A stretch of DNA of 64,000 bases, taken from contig JAGWON010000002.1 in assembly GCA_028871055.1 (NCBI GenBank), forward strand, positions 62,001-126,000. The letters are read 5' to 3'. Position numbers and translations under genes: made by a program. The notes below the pieces were generated by a model. It was not told the origin of the DNA, ran no database searches, and worked only from the letters and a program-made list of their open reading frames with translations. Source of the stretch: Alphaproteobacteria bacterium. GTDB lineage: Bacteria; Pseudomonadota; Alphaproteobacteria; ATCC43930; CGMCC-115725. Positions 35,153 to 45,034 of the stretch are shown piece by piece (the stretch's first letter is position 1; every line of letters begins with the position of its first letter).

Positions 35153-36769
35153 ATGGTGGAGATGTCGACCCCGGCGCCGCTTGCGGCGACGGTGCGCCTG
35201 CGACTTTTCTATCTTGCCGCTGGCGCGATCGGCACGCTGATCGTTTTCGGTATGCGGTTGGCGCTCGCCAGCCGCGTCGAATTCTGCGGCTGGCGCGACG
35301 CCTGTTTCTACGACACGCTCGCCCGGCAGCTCGCGGATCACCGCGGCTTCGTCGTGCCCTTCGTCTGGAACTACCAGGTCGGCGATATCAACCTGCCGAA
35401 CCCGGCGCTCGAATATTGGCGGCCGGGGATGAGCCTCATCCTGGCGCTGCCGGCGGTATTCGACCGCAGCGTTACGCTGTTCTCGGGCGCGGTGCTGGAC
35501 GCGCTGGCGACAGTGATGCTGAGCCTGTCGGCGGCGTGGCTCGCCTGGCGGACGACGGCAGACCGCATGGCCACGCTGCTCGCTTATCTCCTCTGCCTGT
35601 CGCTGGCGCCGCTGTGGACGATGCCGCTGACACCCGATTCCGCGCTGTTCTACGCCGTGGCCGTGGCGTGGTTCCTGGCGTTGGTGGCGGTCGAGCGCCG
35701 CAGTCTCGGCGTCGAGCTGTTCGGCGTCGCCCTGATCGGCGTCGCCTATTTCATCCGTAACGACGCAATCGTACTGGGCGCCGCGCTCGCAGGCATCGTC
35801 GTGCTGCGGCTAGTCGCGGCACGCGGCGCCGATTTCGGCGACGAAGCGCGCCGCGCGGTCGTACTGGGCATTGCGTTCGTTGCCGCGTTGCTGCCGACGC
35901 ACCTGCTGCTTTATGCGGTCAACGGACATTTCCTCAATTCCGCCATCGACCGGGTGATCTTCCTCGACAGCTTGGACGATTTCCGCCGCTATGGCGGTGC
36001 CGTCGACTTCGCTACCTGGAGCGACGCTGGCGTGGCCGCGCTCGTCAAGGTTCGGCTCGTGGCGCTGTTCACGACGCTGCGCGCGCTGTTCCTGATGTGC
36101 GGACAGTTCCCGACGCTGCTGGCGCTGCTCGGCGCGGCGATCGTCGCAATGCGCCGGCGCAGCCGGTACGGCGGGTGGTTCATCGGCCCGGCCCTGTTCT
36201 TCGTCGCGCTCCTCGCCAGCTACATCATGGTGCTGCCGGTCATCGCCGACCACGCGGTGCCGCGTAGCGCAGCGGCGCTGCTGCCGGCCTGCGCGGTGCT
36301 CGCCGTCATTGCCGTGCGCGAGACGGTGGCGTCGGCGCGGACCGGCGCCCTGATGGTCGGCGCGGCGATGATTCTTGGCGCGATCCACGGTCTGAGCATG
36401 GCGCACGGCCTGCTCGATCATTTCCATCAGCTCCACACGCAATACTTGGCCGAGGCACAGCTGATCGAAGACAACGTCGGGAAGGGCAGGCGCATCATCG
36501 CCATGGTTGAGAATCCCGCGCCGTTCACCGCCACCACCGGCATCCCGTCGGTGCCGTTGCCGAACAACGGCGTCGCCGCGGCGAAGCAGGCGATCGCCCA
36601 CTACGACGTGACTGCCGTGGTTGCGCCCGAGTGGCAAGGCGGCCGCGCACTGGCGGCGGCGCTGAGCGCAACCGATATCAGCGGCGTGCCGGGAACGACG
36701 GAGATCGTCATCGCCGTGCCGCCGCAGCATGCGGCCGATCGTCAGACTGGCGCGACCGCGAGCAGATAG
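35153..36769 (+). CDS. Polytopic membrane protein, probable GT-C-type glycosyltransferase
   Basis: 538 residues with about ten hydrophobic segments and a soluble C-terminal tail. The first periplasmic loop has paired acidic residues (GWRDACFYDTLARQLADHRG), the layout of GT-C enzymes that use polyprenyl-phosphate sugars. No definite family motif is seen. It is convergent with, and overlaps by 28 bases, the HAD-UbiA gene. That enzyme class makes polyprenyl-phosphate pentose donors, so a shared pathway is plausible. Confidence 0.6.
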   Translation: MVEMSTPAPLAATVRLRLFYLAAGAIGTLIVFGMRLALASRVEFCGWRDACFYDTLARQLADHRGFVVPFVWNYQVGDINLPNPALEYWRPGMSLILALPAVFDRSVTLFSGAVLDALATVMLSLSAAWLAWRTTADRMATLLAYLLCLSLAPLWTMPLTPDSALFYAVAVAWFLALVAVERRSLGVELFGVALIGVAYFIRNDAIVLGAALAGIVVLRLVAARGADFGDEARRAVVLGIAFVAALLPTHLLLYAVNGHFLNSAIDRVIFLDSLDDFRRYGGAVDFATWSDAGVAALVKVRLVALFTTLRALFLMCGQFPTLLALLGAAIVAMRRRSRYGGWFIGPALFFVALLASYIMVLPVIADHAVPRSAAALLPACAVLAVIAVRETVASARTGALMVGAAMILGAIHGLSMAHGLLDHFHQLHTQYLAEAQLIEDNVGKGRRIIAMVENPAPFTATTGIPSVPLPNNGVAAAKQAIAHYDVTAVVAPEWQGGRALAAALSATDISGVPGTTEIVIAVPPQHAADRQTGATASR

Positions 36770-38271
36770 ACGACCGCGAGCAGGACGGCGACGCCCTGGG
36801 ACACCCAATCCCGACTGGCGTAGACGACTGGATCGTCGAGCATGTAGCCGCGGCTCGTCGCCAGCCACAGCCGGCACTGCCAGAACAGCAGCAACGGAAC
36901 CATCGCCCAAAGCCATTGCGGGTGGCTCCACTGGGTCGACTCCGCGTTATTCTCGACGTAAAGCGCGAGCACCATGCTCGAGACGAAGCTCGCGCCGATG
37001 CCCATCATTTCGAGCATGCGCTGGTCGTCGGCGAGATAGCCGCGACGGCGCAACCGATCCTCCTTCTCGCGGCGGACCGAGATCATCTCGGCGTCGCGCT
37101 TGGTGCAGGCGAGGCTGAAGAACAGGAAGCTCGAGAACATCATCAGCCAGAGCGAGACCGGATGGTCGCTGGCGATGCCGCCGCCGAACAGCCGGATCGA
37201 ATAGAGCGCGGCGAGGCCGAAGACGTCGACCAACGGCTTCTCCTTGAGCTTGAGCGAATAGACCAACGACAGCAGGACATAGGCGCCGACAACGCCGGCG
37301 GCGGCCGCGCCGCAGCGTAGCGCCAGTAACCCGCTGGCGACGATCAGCGGCGGCGCGAACGCGGCGCCGTACACGACCGGCAGATCGCCGCTGGCGAAGG
37401 GACGGTAACGCTTGCGCGGATGACGACGATCGGCGGCAAGATCGGTCAGATCGTTGATGAGGTAGATGCCCGATGCCGCGCAACAGAACGCGGCGAACAT
37501 GAAGAGTGCGGAGAGCCAGCCCGATCCGTCGGTCAGCGCGCCGGCGGCCAAAATCGGAATGAAGACCAGCAGGTTCTTCGACCATTGATGCGGTCGCAGC
37601 GCACGCCGGAGCGCGCTCAGCCGCGGGCGCGCGGCGCCGATCCGCGCCTCGACCGGCGTCCCGGCGCGAGCCGCACGGACGATGCCGTGGCGCGAATTGG
37701 CGAAAACCGCGCCGGCTGCCTTGTGCCAGATGGCGAGATCGCTGCGGTCGCTGCCGACGTAGCAGAACCGGCGCTCGCCGAACGTGGCGCAGAGCCGCGC
37801 CGCCTTGGTGTCGCCGCGCAGGTTGGTGCCGCCGTCGGAGGCAATCACCTCGTCGAACAGGCCGAGATGCGCGTTGACCGCGTCGGCGAGGCGGCGATCG
37901 GCGGCCGTCGCCAGGACGAGCCGGCGGCCGCTCACGCGCTGCGCGCGCAGATACGTCAGCAGCGCCTCGTCGTAGGGCAGCGTCGCGACGTCGAGCGGCA
38001 CGGCCTGCGCGAGCTGCTGCTTCAGATGGGCACCACCCCGGCGCAGCCAGCCCGGCAGGCGGCGCAGCAAGCGCCACCGCGTGGCGGCGACTAGCAACTG
38101 TTCGTGCAGCGCGTCGGTACGCAGCAGCGTGCCGTCGAGATCGACGCACAGGGGAAGGTCGTGCCGTACGCCGGCGGCCTCCAGCGGCGAAGCGGCCCCG
38201 TCGTGAGGAGCCGCGTTGCCAACATCGGCGCCGCCGATGTCCAGGATCGAAGCGCTCGACGCGGCACACAT
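36742..38271 (-). CDS. HAD phosphatase-UbiA prenyltransferase fusion
   Basis: 509 residues. Residues about 40-225 form a HAD domain (CVDLDGTLLRTD, then a YVGSDRSDLAIW motif IV). About 230-505 is a UbiA-type membrane domain with NDLTDLAADRRHPRKRYRP (the NDxxDxxxD motif) and LKEKPLVDVFGLA. Relatives are decaprenyl-phosphate phosphoribosyltransferases, which make the precursor of decaprenyl-phosphoryl arabinose; the HAD part could remove the 5-phosphate. A comparable fusion is known around arabinosylation genes in rhizobia. Confidence 0.85.
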   Translation of the reverse strand: MCAASSASILDIGGADVGNAAPHDGAASPLEAAGVRHDLPLCVDLDGTLLRTDALHEQLLVAATRWRLLRRLPGWLRRGGAHLKQQLAQAVPLDVATLPYDEALLTYLRAQRVSGRRLVLATAADRRLADAVNAHLGLFDEVIASDGGTNLRGDTKAARLCATFGERRFCYVGSDRSDLAIWHKAAGAVFANSRHGIVRAARAGTPVEARIGAARPRLSALRRALRPHQWSKNLLVFIPILAAGALTDGSGWLSALFMFAAFCCAASGIYLINDLTDLAADRRHPRKRYRPFASGDLPVVYGAAFAPPLIVASGLLALRCGAAAAGVVGAYVLLSLVYSLKLKEKPLVDVFGLAALYSIRLFGGGIASDHPVSLWLMMFSSFLFFSLACTKRDAEMISVRREKEDRLRRRGYLADDQRMLEMMGIGASFVSSMVLALYVENNAESTQWSHPQWLWAMVPLLLFWQCRLWLATSRGYMLDDPVVYASRDWVSQGVAVLLAVVYLLAVAPV

Positions 38272-38417
38272 GGGTTACACCGAACCACCGTCACCGGCTC
38301 CGGAATCCGGTCGGTTACCCTCGCGGGTTCGCTCGGTGCGGAGAAGTGACAAATCTGTTGTTTCACGGCCCGCACCGCTGTGGCATCCGTGAGGCCGAGC
38401 GGCCGCGCCGACACACG

Positions 38418-39110
38418 CTACAGCAGCCCTAGACTCTTGAAGCTCGCATGCTTGCCGCGGCCGATGACGACGTGGTCGTGCAACGCGATGCCGACCGCGC
38501 CGACCGCCTTGGCGACGGCGCGCGTCATCTCGATGTCGCCCGGCGACGGCGTCGGATCGCCCGACGGATGGTTGTGCACCATGATGATCGCCGACGCGCC
38601 CAATTCGAGCGCGCGCTTCGCCACCTCGCGCGGATAGACCGGCACGTGATCGACGGTGCCGCGCTGCTGGCGCTCATCGGCGATGAGCGCGTTCTTGCGG
38701 TCGAGGAAGAGAAGGCGGAACTCCTCGGTCTCGGAAAATCCGGCGGCGGTCGTGCAGTAGTCCATGAGCTTGTCCCACGAGCCGATCACCGGCCGCGACG
38801 CGATCTCGCCGCGCAGCATGCGCGAGGCCGCCGCGCGCACCGCCAGGAGTTGCGCCGCCGCCGCGTCGCCCATGCCCGGCACCGCCGCCAGCGCCGCGCG
38901 CGACGCGCCCAAGACGCCGGCGAGGCCACCAAAGCGCTTCAACAGGTCCTTGGCCAGCGGCTTGGTGTCGCCGCGGGCATTGGCGCCGGTGAGCAGGAAT
39001 TCCAGGAGCTCGTAGTCGGGCAGGGATTCCGCGCCGGCCTCGAGCAGCCGCGCGCGCAGCCGGGCGCGATGGCCGTGATAATGCGGCTTCGGTTTCGGCG
39101 GCTCCCCCAT
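38418..39110 (-). CDS. radC: RadC/JAB1-type (MPN) domain protein
   Basis: 230 residues from ATG 39110 (MGEPPKPKPHYHGHRARLRA). An N-terminal helix-hairpin-helix region (VPGMGDAAAAQLLAVRAA) and the JAMM metal site IIMVHNHPSGDPTPSPGD. Despite the name, a repair role is not established; the fold is that of a metalloprotease. It is often located near map in alphaproteobacteria; here map is 3.5 kb away. Confidence 0.92.
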   Translation of the reverse strand: MGEPPKPKPHYHGHRARLRARLLEAGAESLPDYELLEFLLTGANARGDTKPLAKDLLKRFGGLAGVLGASRAALAAVPGMGDAAAAQLLAVRAAASRMLRGEIASRPVIGSWDKLMDYCTTAAGFSETEEFRLLFLDRKNALIADERQQRGTVDHVPVYPREVAKRALELGASAIIMVHNHPSGDPTPSPGDIEMTRAVAKAVGAVGIALHDHVVIGRGKHASFKSLGLL

Positions 39111-39299
39111 CGGCCTAAGGCTAGAGAAAAGCCGCACGGCCCGCCAGTCGGCGGCAGCAGCGGCGGTTTTGCACGCTGTCCCGCGCGCCGAATTTGGTCT
39201 GCGTCCGGCGCCACAGCCGGCCCGGCGCGGGCTTGCATGACCGGGCGTTAACCATCGCCCGTTCACCCCTTGGCAACCATGCCCGCCTAGGCTTGTCGC

Positions 39300-39785
39300 A
39301 TGCTCCGGCTTGAATCAGCCATCCTGCGGCGCTTCTACGCCGATTGGGACGTGCGGCGCCGCGGCCGTGAATTTCCGGCCCGCCGCGATTTCGATCCGTG
39401 CGATCTCGCCTATGCACTGGGTTACGTCTCGCTGATGGACGTGCTGCGCGATCCGCTGCGCTTCCGCTTTCGCCTGCACGCCACCGGCATTGCCGAGCGA
39501 ACCGGCGCGGAATTGACCGGAAAATTCGTCCACGAGATGAAGGACCTTCGCCACCGTGACATGGCGGCTGCCCACTTCCGCGAAGTCGTGGAGACGCGTC
39601 GGCCGGTGGCGAATATCCGACGCGCCTATGTCACCGACCGGCGGATATGGAACTGCGAGGTTCTGGTGGCGCCGTTATCGAGCAACGGCTCGGACATCGA
39701 CATGCTGATCAGCTGCATCGCCTGGGACGAGGCGCGCCCGCCGGGGCTCGAGCGGGCCGGCGCCGGCTCCGAAGCGGTACCGTAG
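39300..39785 (+). CDS. PAS-domain protein (PAS_5/DUF1457 type)
   Basis: 161 residues forming a single PAS-like domain with the alphaproteobacterial hallmark FDPCDLAYALGYVSLMDVLR and FRFRLHATGIAERTG. No output domain. Such proteins are common in the order and of unknown ligand. Divergent from radC. Confidence 0.8.
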   Translation: MLRLESAILRRFYADWDVRRRGREFPARRDFDPCDLAYALGYVSLMDVLRDPLRFRFRLHATGIAERTGAELTGKFVHEMKDLRHRDMAAAHFREVVETRRPVANIRRAYVTDRRIWNCEVLVAPLSSNGSDIDMLISCIAWDEARPPGLERAGAGSEAVP

Positions 39786-39869
39786 CCGGCCGACGGCGCT
39801 GGACGGTCGCACGGCTCGCGAACCGCGCCGGCTGCGGCTAGAATTGGGCGGCCCGCGAAGGAGCTGCCG

Positions 39870-40646
39870 ATGCCGCGCCGGTTCGTCGATCTCTCGATGT
39901 ATCTCGAAAACGACGTGCGGTCGGATCCGCCCGGCTACGAGCCGAGGATCGAATATATCCGCCACAAGGACAGCGCCAAGGACGTGGTCGCGTTCTTCCC
40001 CGGCCTGAAGGAGGAGGACCTGCCCGAGGGCGAGGGCTGGGCCATCGAGTGGATCCGGCTGATGACACACAACGGCACGCATCTCGACGCGCCCTATCAC
40101 TTCCACTCGACGATGAACAAAGGCGAACGCGCCATCGCCATCGACGAGGTGCCGCTTGACTGGTGCTTCCGGCCCAGTGTGAAGCTCGACTTCCGCCGCT
40201 TTCCGGATGGGTACGTGGTGACGCCGGCGGACGTCGAGGCCGAGCTCGCCCGCATCGGCCACACGCTGGCGCCGCTCGACATCGTCGTCGTCAACACCCG
40301 CGCCGGCAGCCGCTATGGCCAGGCGGATTACGTCTCGGCCGGCTGTGGCATGGGACGCGATGCCACGCTCTATTTGCTCGATCGCGGCGTGCGCCTGACC
40401 GGCACCGACGGCTGGAGCTGGGACGCGCCGTTCGTCCATACCAAGGTGAAGTTCGCCGCGACCCACGATGCGAGCCTGATCTGGGAGGGCCACAAGGCGA
40501 GCCGCGACATCGGCTATTGCCACCTCGAGAAGCTGCACAATCTCGAGGCGCTGCCCGGCGACGGCTTCACGATCGCCTGCTTTCCGGTGAAGATCCGCGG
40601 CGCCTCCGCCGGCTGGACGCGGGCGGTGGCGATCTTCGAGGAGTAG
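39870..40646 (+). CDS. Cyclase-family metal hydrolase (kynurenine formamidase-like)
   Basis: 258 residues with the family motif [12 protein letters not shown] (HxGTHxDxPxH) around residue 69 and further ligands in GCGMGRD and the C-terminal half. Family members hydrolyse amides or lactones (kynurenine formamidase, isatin hydrolase). A GAAGGAGC lies before the ATG. No tryptophan-pathway genes are nearby, so the substrate is open. Confidence 0.88.
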   Translation: MPRRFVDLSMYLENDVRSDPPGYEPRIEYIRHKDSAKDVVAFFPGLKEEDLPEGEGWAIEWIRLMTHNGTHLDAPYHFHSTMNKGERAIAIDEVPLDWCFRPSVKLDFRRFPDGYVVTPADVEAELARIGHTLAPLDIVVVNTRAGSRYGQADYVSAGCGMGRDATLYLLDRGVRLTGTDGWSWDAPFVHTKVKFAATHDASLIWEGHKASRDIGYCHLEKLHNLEALPGDGFTIACFPVKIRGASAGWTRAVAIFEE

Positions 40647-40774
40647 ACATAAGGCGGCTTGGTCCAGCCCCACGCCGCCGCAAATTCGCCCGACTTTGCC
40701 GCGTTTGGCCCGCAATTAGGTCCCAATGGCGAGTTACCTTGGCCTGCGAAAGCTGCAGCACGCGGGCGTCCTGG

Positions 40775-42169
40775 ATGCCGGTTTCATGGCGGCCTTTCCG
40801 TAAATTTCTTGCGCCGGTGATTTGCTGCGGAACGCTTTGCGGCTGCGCGGCGGTGCCGCCGGTCAATCGGGCGATCGACAACGCGCCGACGGAAACGCCG
40901 ACCGTGGCTGGCGCACAGGGTCCGCTGTCGCCGGCACAAAGCAAGGCGATCATCGATCGTCTCGAAGCGCAGGAGAAGGGATCGGACCTGCTCGAGCGGC
41001 ATCTGGCGATCGAGCGCGCGCTCGCCGGTGCGCCTTTGATCGCGGGCAACCGAACCAGGCTGCTCGAGAACGGGCCGCCGACCTTCAGTGCCATCTTCAA
41101 GACGATCCGCGCCGCCAAGCGCTATGTCTTTCTCGAATACTATATCTTCGAGAACGTCACGAGCGACAACGAACGGCTCGGCGATCTCCTGCTTGCCAAG
41201 CGGAACGAAGGTGTCGAGATCGCGATCATCTACGACGGCTATGGTTCGGTCGACACGCCGAGCGCCTTCTTCGACCGGCTCAAGGCCGCCGGCGTCAAGG
41301 TTGTCGAATTTCATCCGCTCAATCCGCTGAAGGCGCAGAACGGCTATTCGATCAACGATCGCGACCATCGCAAGATTCTGGTCGCCGACGGCGTCACCGC
41401 CATCGTCGGCGGCGTCAATCTCTATACCGTCTACCAGAGTCATCCTCATGCGGGCCTGGTCGCGTCGCAGGGCCCGAGCCCCGAGACTTGGCACGATACC
41501 GATGTCGAGATCGCCGGGCCGGCGGCCCAGCAATTGCAGCAGATCTTTCTCGATCACTGGCTCGCCGAGGGCGGAACGCCGCTGCCCCCGATCGCGAATG
41601 CGCCGCCGCATGCCGTCGGCGACGACGTCGTCCGCATCATCGGCAGCGATCACAACGACACCATTCCCCGTTACAACGCGACGCTGCTCTCGGCGATTCG
41701 AAGCGCCGACAAGACGGTATGGCTGACGACGGCCTATTTCGTCCCCACCGAGGACGAGAAGCACGATCTCGAAGCGGCGGCGCGCCGCGGCGTCGACGTC
41801 CGCCTGATGTTGCCGGGCAAAAGCGATTCCGCGCTGGCGTTGGCCGCCGGCCACGCCGCTTATGACGATCTGCTCGAGGCCGGCGTCAAGATTTTCGAGA
41901 TGCGGGACGGCGTGCTGCACTCCAAGTGCGCCGTCGTCGATGGCGTCTGGTCGACGGTCGGCTCGTCGAATTTCGACCACCGCAGCATCCTGTTCAACGA
42001 CGAGGTCGACGCCGTGATCCTTGGGCACGGCACGGCGCAGCAGCTGGCGGCGCAATTCGAGAAAGACGAGGCGTCGGCGCGCCAAATCACGCTGGCGGCA
42101 TGGGAGGACCGCTCGCTGATGGAGAGGATTCGCGAACTCTATTCCCGCGTCGTCCAGGACCTGCTCTAG
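40775..42169 (+). CDS. Phospholipase-D family lipoprotein (cardiolipin-synthase-like)
   Basis: 464 residues from ATG 40775. A short signal segment with a lipobox (TLCGC) predicts a lipid anchor, unlike standard membrane-spanning cardiolipin synthases. Two HKD motifs: DHRKILVADG and LHSKCAVVDGVWSTVGSSNFD, the second followed by the usual GSSNFD. It transfers phosphatidyl groups or hydrolyses phosphodiesters. Start choice is uncertain; no strong Shine-Dalgarno is visible. Confidence 0.85.
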   Translation: MPVSWRPFRKFLAPVICCGTLCGCAAVPPVNRAIDNAPTETPTVAGAQGPLSPAQSKAIIDRLEAQEKGSDLLERHLAIERALAGAPLIAGNRTRLLENGPPTFSAIFKTIRAAKRYVFLEYYIFENVTSDNERLGDLLLAKRNEGVEIAIIYDGYGSVDTPSAFFDRLKAAGVKVVEFHPLNPLKAQNGYSINDRDHRKILVADGVTAIVGGVNLYTVYQSHPHAGLVASQGPSPETWHDTDVEIAGPAAQQLQQIFLDHWLAEGGTPLPPIANAPPHAVGDDVVRIIGSDHNDTIPRYNATLLSAIRSADKTVWLTTAYFVPTEDEKHDLEAAARRGVDVRLMLPGKSDSALALAAGHAAYDDLLEAGVKIFEMRDGVLHSKCAVVDGVWSTVGSSNFDHRSILFNDEVDAVILGHGTAQQLAAQFEKDEASARQITLAAWEDRSLMERIRELYSRVVQDLL

Positions 42170-42214
42170 CCGTTACGCCGGTGCCCGACGATCTTCGACG
42201 ACGCGGCATGCGGC

Positions 42215-42616
42215 TCAGAGGAATCCCGAATGGACCCAATTACAGGCGACGCCGGCGTTGGTGTATAGGTTCTCGAGCGGCGGCGGGAAGTTGAAGTACT
42301 CGTACACCGTGCGCCATTGCCGAGCGTCGGCGTCATAGACGTACAGATCGACGGTGCTGGCGTCCTTGCCGTGCAGCTTGCCGCAATCGCTGTCTGCGAC
42401 CGCCCACAAGAGAATTTCGCTGCCCTTGCACAGCTGCTGCCGGAAGGTGACGTACCGCGTGCCGTCCTTATTGGTGATATGCACGCTGTCGAGGTCCAAG
42501 CAGACCTCACCCGATCCCGACCAGCGTTCGGCGCGCGCGACGGACGGCGCGCCGACCATGGCGGCCGCCGTCAGGACAACGGCAAGGATGCGGATGATCG
42601 AATGCCACGGCCCCAT
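42215..42616 (-). CDS. Small exported protein, function unknown
   Basis: 133 residues: signal peptide (to VARA), then a mature domain with four Cys (EVCLDLDS, QQLCKGSE, SDCGKLHG, VACNWVHSG) likely to form two disulfides. It is 36 bases downstream of map on the same strand, with the start embedded in the gap region. Unrecognised family; one of the many small exported proteins in this region. Confidence 0.65.
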   Translation of the reverse strand: MGPWHSIIRILAVVLTAAAMVGAPSVARAERWSGSGEVCLDLDSVHITNKDGTRYVTFRQQLCKGSEILLWAVADSDCGKLHGKDASTVDLYVYDADARQWRTVYEYFNFPPPLENLYTNAGVACNWVHSGFL

Positions 42617-42652
42617 CTCTTCCCCCCTTGGCGATGATCCCGAAGGCCGAGT

Positions 42653-43486
42653 TTAGGGTCCGTACGGCGGCTTGGTCCAGCCCTTGGGCGACAGCGTGAA
42701 GATCTCGTGGCCGGTCGCCGTGACGCCGATGGTGTGCTCGAACTGCGCCGACAGCGACCTGTCCTTGGTCACCGCGGTCCAGCCGTCGCCGAGGATCTTC
42801 ACCTCCCAGCGGCCCGCGTTGATCATCGGCTCGACGGTGAAGAGCATGCCCTCGCGCAGCGCCAGGCCCTCGCCGGGCCGGCCGAAATGCAAGATCGACG
42901 GCGCGTCGTGGAAGACGCGGCCGATGCCGTGGCCGCAGAAATCGCGCACCACCGAGAAGCGGAAGGATTCGGCGTAAGCCTGGATGGCGTGGCCGATGTC
43001 GCCGAGGGTCGCGCCCGGCTTGACCACCGCGATCCCGCGCATCATCGCCTCATAGGTGACGTCGACCAGCTTCTTCGCCTTGACGCTGACCTTGTCGCCG
43101 ACCAGGAACATGCGGCTGCTGTCGCCGTACCAGCCGTCGACGATCGGCGTCACATCGATGTTGAGGATGTCGCCTTCCTCGAGCACGCGGTCGCCGGGAA
43201 TGCCGTGGCAGACGACGTGGTTGATCGACGTGCAGATCGAGCGCGGAAAGCCGCGATAGCCCAGCGGGGCCGATCGCGCATCATGGTCGCGGGTGAAATC
43301 CGCACAGAGTCGGTCGAGTTCGCCTGTGGTCACGCCCGGCCTCACATAGGGCGTGATGAAATCGAGCACCTCGGCGGCCAGCCGTCCGGCCTTGCGCATG
43401 CCGGCGAAATCCTCCGGCCCGTGCAGGCGGATGCGGCGCTCCTCGGGCTCGGCGCGGCGCAGGGCAGGGGAAATCTGGTCATTCAT
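42653..43486 (-). CDS. map: Methionine aminopeptidase, type I
   Basis: 277 residues from ATG 43486 (MNDQISPALRR). All metal ligands are present in the M24A pattern: DVTPIVDGWYGD, CGHGIG, TVEPMI and QFEHT. It removes the N-terminal Met of new proteins in the cytoplasm. The N-terminal 20 residues are a little longer than in E. coli, as is usual for alphaproteobacteria. Confidence 0.96.
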   Translation of the reverse strand: MNDQISPALRRAEPEERRIRLHGPEDFAGMRKAGRLAAEVLDFITPYVRPGVTTGELDRLCADFTRDHDARSAPLGYRGFPRSICTSINHVVCHGIPGDRVLEEGDILNIDVTPIVDGWYGDSSRMFLVGDKVSVKAKKLVDVTYEAMMRGIAVVKPGATLGDIGHAIQAYAESFRFSVVRDFCGHGIGRVFHDAPSILHFGRPGEGLALREGMLFTVEPMINAGRWEVKILGDGWTAVTKDRSLSAQFEHTIGVTATGHEIFTLSPKGWTKPPYGP

Positions 43487-43639
43487 GCTGCTGTCATAGG
43501 TAATCGCTTTGCGACCGGCTCGCAAGGCGATGGCGCCATCGAATATCAATCCGCCGATGACCTCGATTCGCGGGCTCGGCCGCGGCGTTCCGAGTGCGCT
43601 CGCCGCCGCGGCGCTGGAGCGCCCCGCCCCGCGGCCACC

Positions 43640-44164
43640 CTACTCCCAGGTCAGCCAGTAGCGGGTTTCGGCATAGGATTCGGACTCGATGGTGGATGGC
43701 GGTTGATGGTCGCCTTGGCCGAAATATTGAATCCACAGGGTCGTATAGAAGGTGCTGAACGGCGCAATCGTTACCGGCTTCGCCGTCGTGTCGTTCCCGG
43801 CTCCATAAGCGACCGCCTTGATTTGCAGCGCCTTGCCGGTGTCGTTGACGACGAGCTCTTCCGGCTGCGGTCTCCGGCGCAGTTCCGCCTCGACGCCGTT
43901 CGCGAAGCGATAGGTCCGGCTGCCGATCAGCTGCGCGCGCTTGACCGCGATGTCATGCGCGCCGGTGACTTCGAATACGACCGTGGTGAAGGAGTCGGGG
44001 AGCATGATGCTCGCGACCGAGAGCAGCAACGCCAACGCCGCACCGGCCGCAAACCGAAATCGTTTCTTCCAGAAAGCGACGATCAGCAGGAGCACTGCGG
44101 CGCCGAGAAATCCGACAATAAAGCCGGTTTGGATCGTGTCGAACAGATCGTAATCGATCAGCAT
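43640..44164 (-). CDS. Membrane-anchored protein, function unknown
   Basis: 174 residues: two N-terminal membrane helices (TIQTGFIVGFLGAAVLLLIV and FAAGAALALLLSVASIML), then about 110 residues outside the membrane (TVVFEVTGAHDIAVKRAQLI ... WIQYFGQGDHQPPSTIE). No family is recognised. It lies upstream of map on the same strand after a 153-bp gap. Confidence 0.6.
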   Translation of the reverse strand: MLIDYDLFDTIQTGFIVGFLGAAVLLLIVAFWKKRFRFAAGAALALLLSVASIMLPDSFTTVVFEVTGAHDIAVKRAQLIGSRTYRFANGVEAELRRRPQPEELVVNDTGKALQIKAVAYGAGNDTTAKPVTIAPFSTFYTTLWIQYFGQGDHQPPSTIESESYAETRYWLTWE

Positions 44165-44379
44165 GGAGTTAATCCCAAATCCGGCGTCATTCGGCCTCGC
44201 CGAGTGCCTTGGCTGAAATTATTCACGGGACAGGCCCTTTGCAAAAGCCCGCAAGACGATGGCCGGAGCCGGTAAATTTTAGTATATTGAGGCGTTTTCG
44301 CGCAGAGATTTCAGAGATTTCCCGGCGTGCGTGCGCGGCGTCGAAAAGCCGGTTGGTTTCATGCCCGGAGAGGTGTGCA

Positions 44380-44679
44380 ATGCGATTGCGTTCTTCGATC
44401 ATTCTCGTTGCCGGGCTCGCAATCCTGGCGTGGTCCGGTTGGAGCGCTCACGGCGGCGCGGCTCCGTCCTCGGCATCGGCACCGCGCGGCGAAACGGTCG
44501 CCCGCCTGCTGGCGTCGCTCGAGTCAAAGGCGCCGCCGCGCGTGTCACATCGGATCGACGGCGTGAACGTCGCCGACCGCTGTGGCTCAACGCAATACTA
44601 CTGTAACGCGCCGACGCCCACCTGCTGCTGGAGCCAGAGCAAGGGGTATTACTGCGCGATCGACGTCAACCACTGCTGA
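44380..44679 (+). CDS. Small exported Cys-rich protein
   Basis: 99 residues from ATG 44380 (GAGAGG upstream). Signal peptide (SIILVAGLAILAWSG), then a short linker and a C-terminal Cys module DRCGSTQYYCNAPTPTCCWS plus GYYCAIDVNHC, seven Cys in 33 residues. The CC pair and spacing resemble granulin- or knottin-like disulfide folds. It is transcribed toward the minus-strand island of exported proteins. Function unknown. Confidence 0.65.
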   Translation: MRLRSSIILVAGLAILAWSGWSAHGGAAPSSASAPRGETVARLLASLESKAPPRVSHRIDGVNVADRCGSTQYYCNAPTPTCCWSQSKGYYCAIDVNHC

Positions 44680-44706
44680 AGGGCGCCGGCTGAGCCGCGG
44701 CAGCGG

Positions 44707-44997
44707 CTATTTCTCGGACAGCGTCCAGGTCAGTCCCGCATCCGGAATGTCGTCGTCCTCTTCGACGGCGGCGCCGTTGTCGCTGCGGACCGCGCGCAGC
44801 TTGTGGCGGCCGGTTGCCACCGGAATGGTGCACGTCGTGCGGTCGGCCGTGTTGCAGCCGTAATTGCCGTCGACCGACACGGTGACATAGGAGCTGGTGT
44901 TGTTGACGACCGTCAGCGTCGCCGCGCGGGCGGCCGGGGCGACGAAAAGGGAAAGTCCCGCGACGGTAAGGCCCAGGATCCATCGATTGGCACGCAT
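44707..44997 (-). CDS. Small exported protein with RWIL-type signal peptide
   Basis: 96 residues: signal peptide MRANRWILGLTVAGLSLF to AARA, then a beta-rich domain (TLTVVNNTSSYVTVSVDG, TGRHKLRAV) with two Cys. The fold could be a small Ig-like or thaumatin-like sandwich. Last gene of a seven-gene minus-strand run. Its signal peptide closely matches that of the next gene upstream. Confidence 0.65.
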   Translation of the reverse strand: MRANRWILGLTVAGLSLFVAPAARAATLTVVNNTSSYVTVSVDGNYGCNTADRTTCTIPVATGRHKLRAVRSDNGAAVEEDDDIPDAGLTWTLSEK

Positions 44998-45034
44998 GGT
45001 GGCCTCCGGGAGAGTTCCGATCCGGCCGTCACTG

